The notes beneath the pieces are model-generated. The model had not been told where the DNA came from. It saw only the letters and a program-made list of their open reading frames with translations, and made no database searches. The position numbers and the translations under genes were made by a program. Below, in pieces: positions 5,854 through 6,621 of a DNA stretch of 6,621 bases; positions within the stretch are counted from its first letter, which is position 1; the number at the start of each line of letters is the position of its first letter. Source of the DNA: Prevotellaceae bacterium (GTDB lineage Bacteria; Bacteroidota; Bacteroidia; Bacteroidales; UBA932); the NCBI GenBank assembly GCA_031257455.1, contig JAIROQ010000005.1, positions 1 to 6,621 on the forward strand, read 5' to 3'.

Positions 5854-6099
5854 ATGGCAACATATCAAATCCACGTGAACGAAAATATGGCAGCAGGCCG
5901 TAGCCTTATCCGGTTGTTGCAGTCTATGCCCGAAACCGTTTTGTTTGAAACGCCGGTTAAGCGGGCTAAGCAGACAAGAAGCAGGCTGCATAAAGACCTC
6001 GAATACTCCCTTCACGAAGTAAGGGAAATCATGGACGGACAACGGAAACGGGTAACAATAGATGAATTTCTCGATGAAGTACGAAATACTGACGACTGA
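5854..6099 (+). CDS. Type II antitoxin, partner of RelE/ParE-like toxin
   Basis: An 81-residue acidic-tailed small protein upstream of and overlapping a RelE-fold toxin gene. The N-terminus (TYQIHVNENMAAGRSLIRLLQSM) is written here in two parts, TYQIHVNENMAAGR then SLIRLLQSM; it resembles the start of Bacteroidota antitoxins that precede RelE-type toxins. The middle is basic (KRAKQTRSRLHKD), and the C-terminal half is helical with EYSLHEVREIMDG (50-62) and VTIDEFLDEVRN (67-78), the kind of segment that wraps the toxin. No classical ribbon-helix-helix or Phd motif is certain. The ATG at 5854 follows a good promoter and operator-like dyad, consistent with autoregulation. The gene is complete, unlike its partner. 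Function is inferred mainly from its position. Confidence 0.75.
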   Translation: MATYQIHVNENMAAGRSLIRLLQSMPETVLFETPVKRAKQTRSRLHKDLEYSLHEVREIMDGQRKRVTIDEFLDEVRNTDD

Positions 6100-6416
6100 T
6101 ACTTTCAGACGGAAATTTAAAGCCCTGTCTAAAAAATACCGCTCATTGGTTGATGATTTAGCATCTTTTCAAAAAGCATTGTTGCGAAATCCTGAAATGG
6201 GCGATGATTTAGGTCACAATATCCGAAAAATCCGCATGGCGATTGCCTCTAAAAATAAAGGAAAAAGCGGCGGCGCTCGGGTTATTACTTAATACGGTAT
6301 TGATAGATATAACCAATACGGATATTTACCTTTTAACAATATACGACAAAAGCGAACAAGACAGTATTTCTTATCAGGAAATTGAACAACTGAAACAGAA
6401 AAACGGATTGCTGTAA
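6074..6416 (+). pseudogene. RelE/ParE-like toxin, interrupted by a frameshift
   Basis: The frame starting at ATG 6074 (or 6062, four codons earlier, less typical) reads MKYEILTTDTFRRKFKALSK and continues to KSGGARVIT, where TAA (6290-6292) stops it. RelE-fold toxins of this branch do not end there: after GGARVIT they go on for about 40 residues. That continuation is present in the +1 frame from 6288: LNTVLIDITNTDIYLLTIYD (6288-6347), then KSEQDSIS, ending at TAA 6414-6416. Joined, the product would be about 114 residues, a normal length. The shift is equivalent to loss of 2 bases or gain of 1 at about 6286-6290; there is no long homopolymer. The start overlaps the antitoxin by 26 bases, implying coupled translation. 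Family members inhibit translation by cutting mRNA on ribosomes. The lost C-terminus includes the strand ending in LLTIYDKSE, so the truncated form is probably inactive. A sequencing error is the alternative. Confidence 0.82.
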
Positions 6417-6445
6417 AAAATTAGGTAATTGCCAAAATTCCCTTT

Positions 6446-6518
6446 AGTTGAAAGTTGAAAATGGCGGCAAGCGCAGTGGCGCAAGCCAACTCATACTTCA
6501 TACCTCATACTTCATACT
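6446..6518. repeat. Intergenic repeat element with palindromic core and heptamer arrays
   Basis: Two copies of AGTTGAA (6446-6459), then a GC-rich palindrome at 6466-6487 made of GGC, AA, GCGC, an AGTG loop, GCGC, AA and GCC, then four heptamers of TCATACT (6491-6518; the second ends in C). The palindrome sits between the frameshifted toxin gene and the convergent DUF4491 gene and could terminate both. The array encodes the last codons and the stop of the DUF4491 gene. The arrangement (short tandem units on both sides of a GCAAGCC core) is that of 204-280. Confidence 0.7.
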
Positions 6519-6621
6519 TCTCTTAGGAAACCAGCCTTTGCGTACGCGTTCGCGTTGTTGAAATAATTCGTAGATACTCCAGAATGAACTGCAGGCAAGA
6601 ACGCCCAATAAGGATGACCAA
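6498..6621 (-). CDS. DUF4491-family small membrane protein, C-terminal end (partial)
   Basis: The minus-strand frame entering at the right edge gives 40 full codons before TGA at 6498-6500: WSSLLGVLACSSFWSIYELF, then QQRERVRKGWFPKRSMKYEV. The hydrophobic stretch followed by FWSIYELFQQRERVRKGWFPK matches what I recall of the end of DUF4491 proteins, small (about 100 residue) inner-membrane proteins of unknown function in Bacteroidota, which end in a G-W-F-P-x-N-P-x-R type tail. Here, after GWFPKR the tail SMKYEV and the stop codon are encoded by the TCATACT repeat array, so the natural end was probably altered by the array. The N-terminal two thirds lie outside the window. Confidence 0.72.
   Translation of the reverse strand, partial: WSSLLGVLACSSFWSIYELFQQRERVRKGWFPKRSMKYEV

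Noticed and set aside
5809..6042. Minus-strand frame of 77 codons
   Set aside because: It overlaps the antitoxin gene and its promoter on the other strand and resembles no known protein.
6281..6295. Programmed +1 frameshift in the toxin gene
   Set aside because: The ACT-TAA context does not allow good re-pairing after slippage as CTT-TGA does in prfB, so an ordinary indel or a sequencing error is simpler.

Overview
The window looks like a chromosomal segment of a member of the Bacteroidota, probably Bacteroidales. Three things point there: a PorV-family protein and a cargo protein with a type A C-terminal sorting domain (both belong to the type IX secretion system, which is confined to this phylum), promoters of the TTTG-N19-TAnnTTTG type, and a DUF4491-type protein. 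No species can be named from the sequence.

Layout. At the left edge is the 3' end of a ribonuclease Z gene on the + strand (ends at 199). It converges on a four-gene minus-strand run that is transcribed from about 4016 down to 280: asnS (asparaginyl-tRNA synthetase), a secreted T9SS cargo protein, a porV-like gene, and rpiB (ribose-5-phosphate isomerase B). Gaps are 72, 18 and 12 bases, so the last three at least are probably one transcription unit, mixing housekeeping genes with secretion genes. A second minus-strand gene (4249-5229) encodes a secreted, cysteine-rich protein with a C-terminus resembling the Fibrobacter succinogenes major paralogous domain.

From 5230 to 5853 there is no intact gene, but the stretch is rich in structure. 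It holds a 10-bp perfect inverted repeat in the leader of the secreted protein gene. It holds a strong candidate for an undescribed structured RNA on the minus strand (about 5375-5560), with a perfect Bacteroidota promoter, a 17-bp terminator-like stem and long-range complementary segments. It also holds the C-terminal remnant of an IS30-family transposase and the promoter and operator-like dyad of a toxin-antitoxin pair.

On the + strand at 5854-6416 lies a type II toxin-antitoxin operon. The antitoxin is intact; the RelE/ParE-like toxin is interrupted by a frameshift near 6287 and its C-terminus continues in another frame. Converging on it from the right edge is the 3' end of a DUF4491-family gene (minus strand).

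The gaps after rpiB and after the DUF4491 gene carry intergenic elements of one design: a GCAAGCC-containing core flanked by short tandem repeats of 7 or 8 bases. A 24-base tandem repeat lies between asnS and the cargo gene. In two cases (asnS, DUF4491) the stop codon of the gene lies inside the repeat array.
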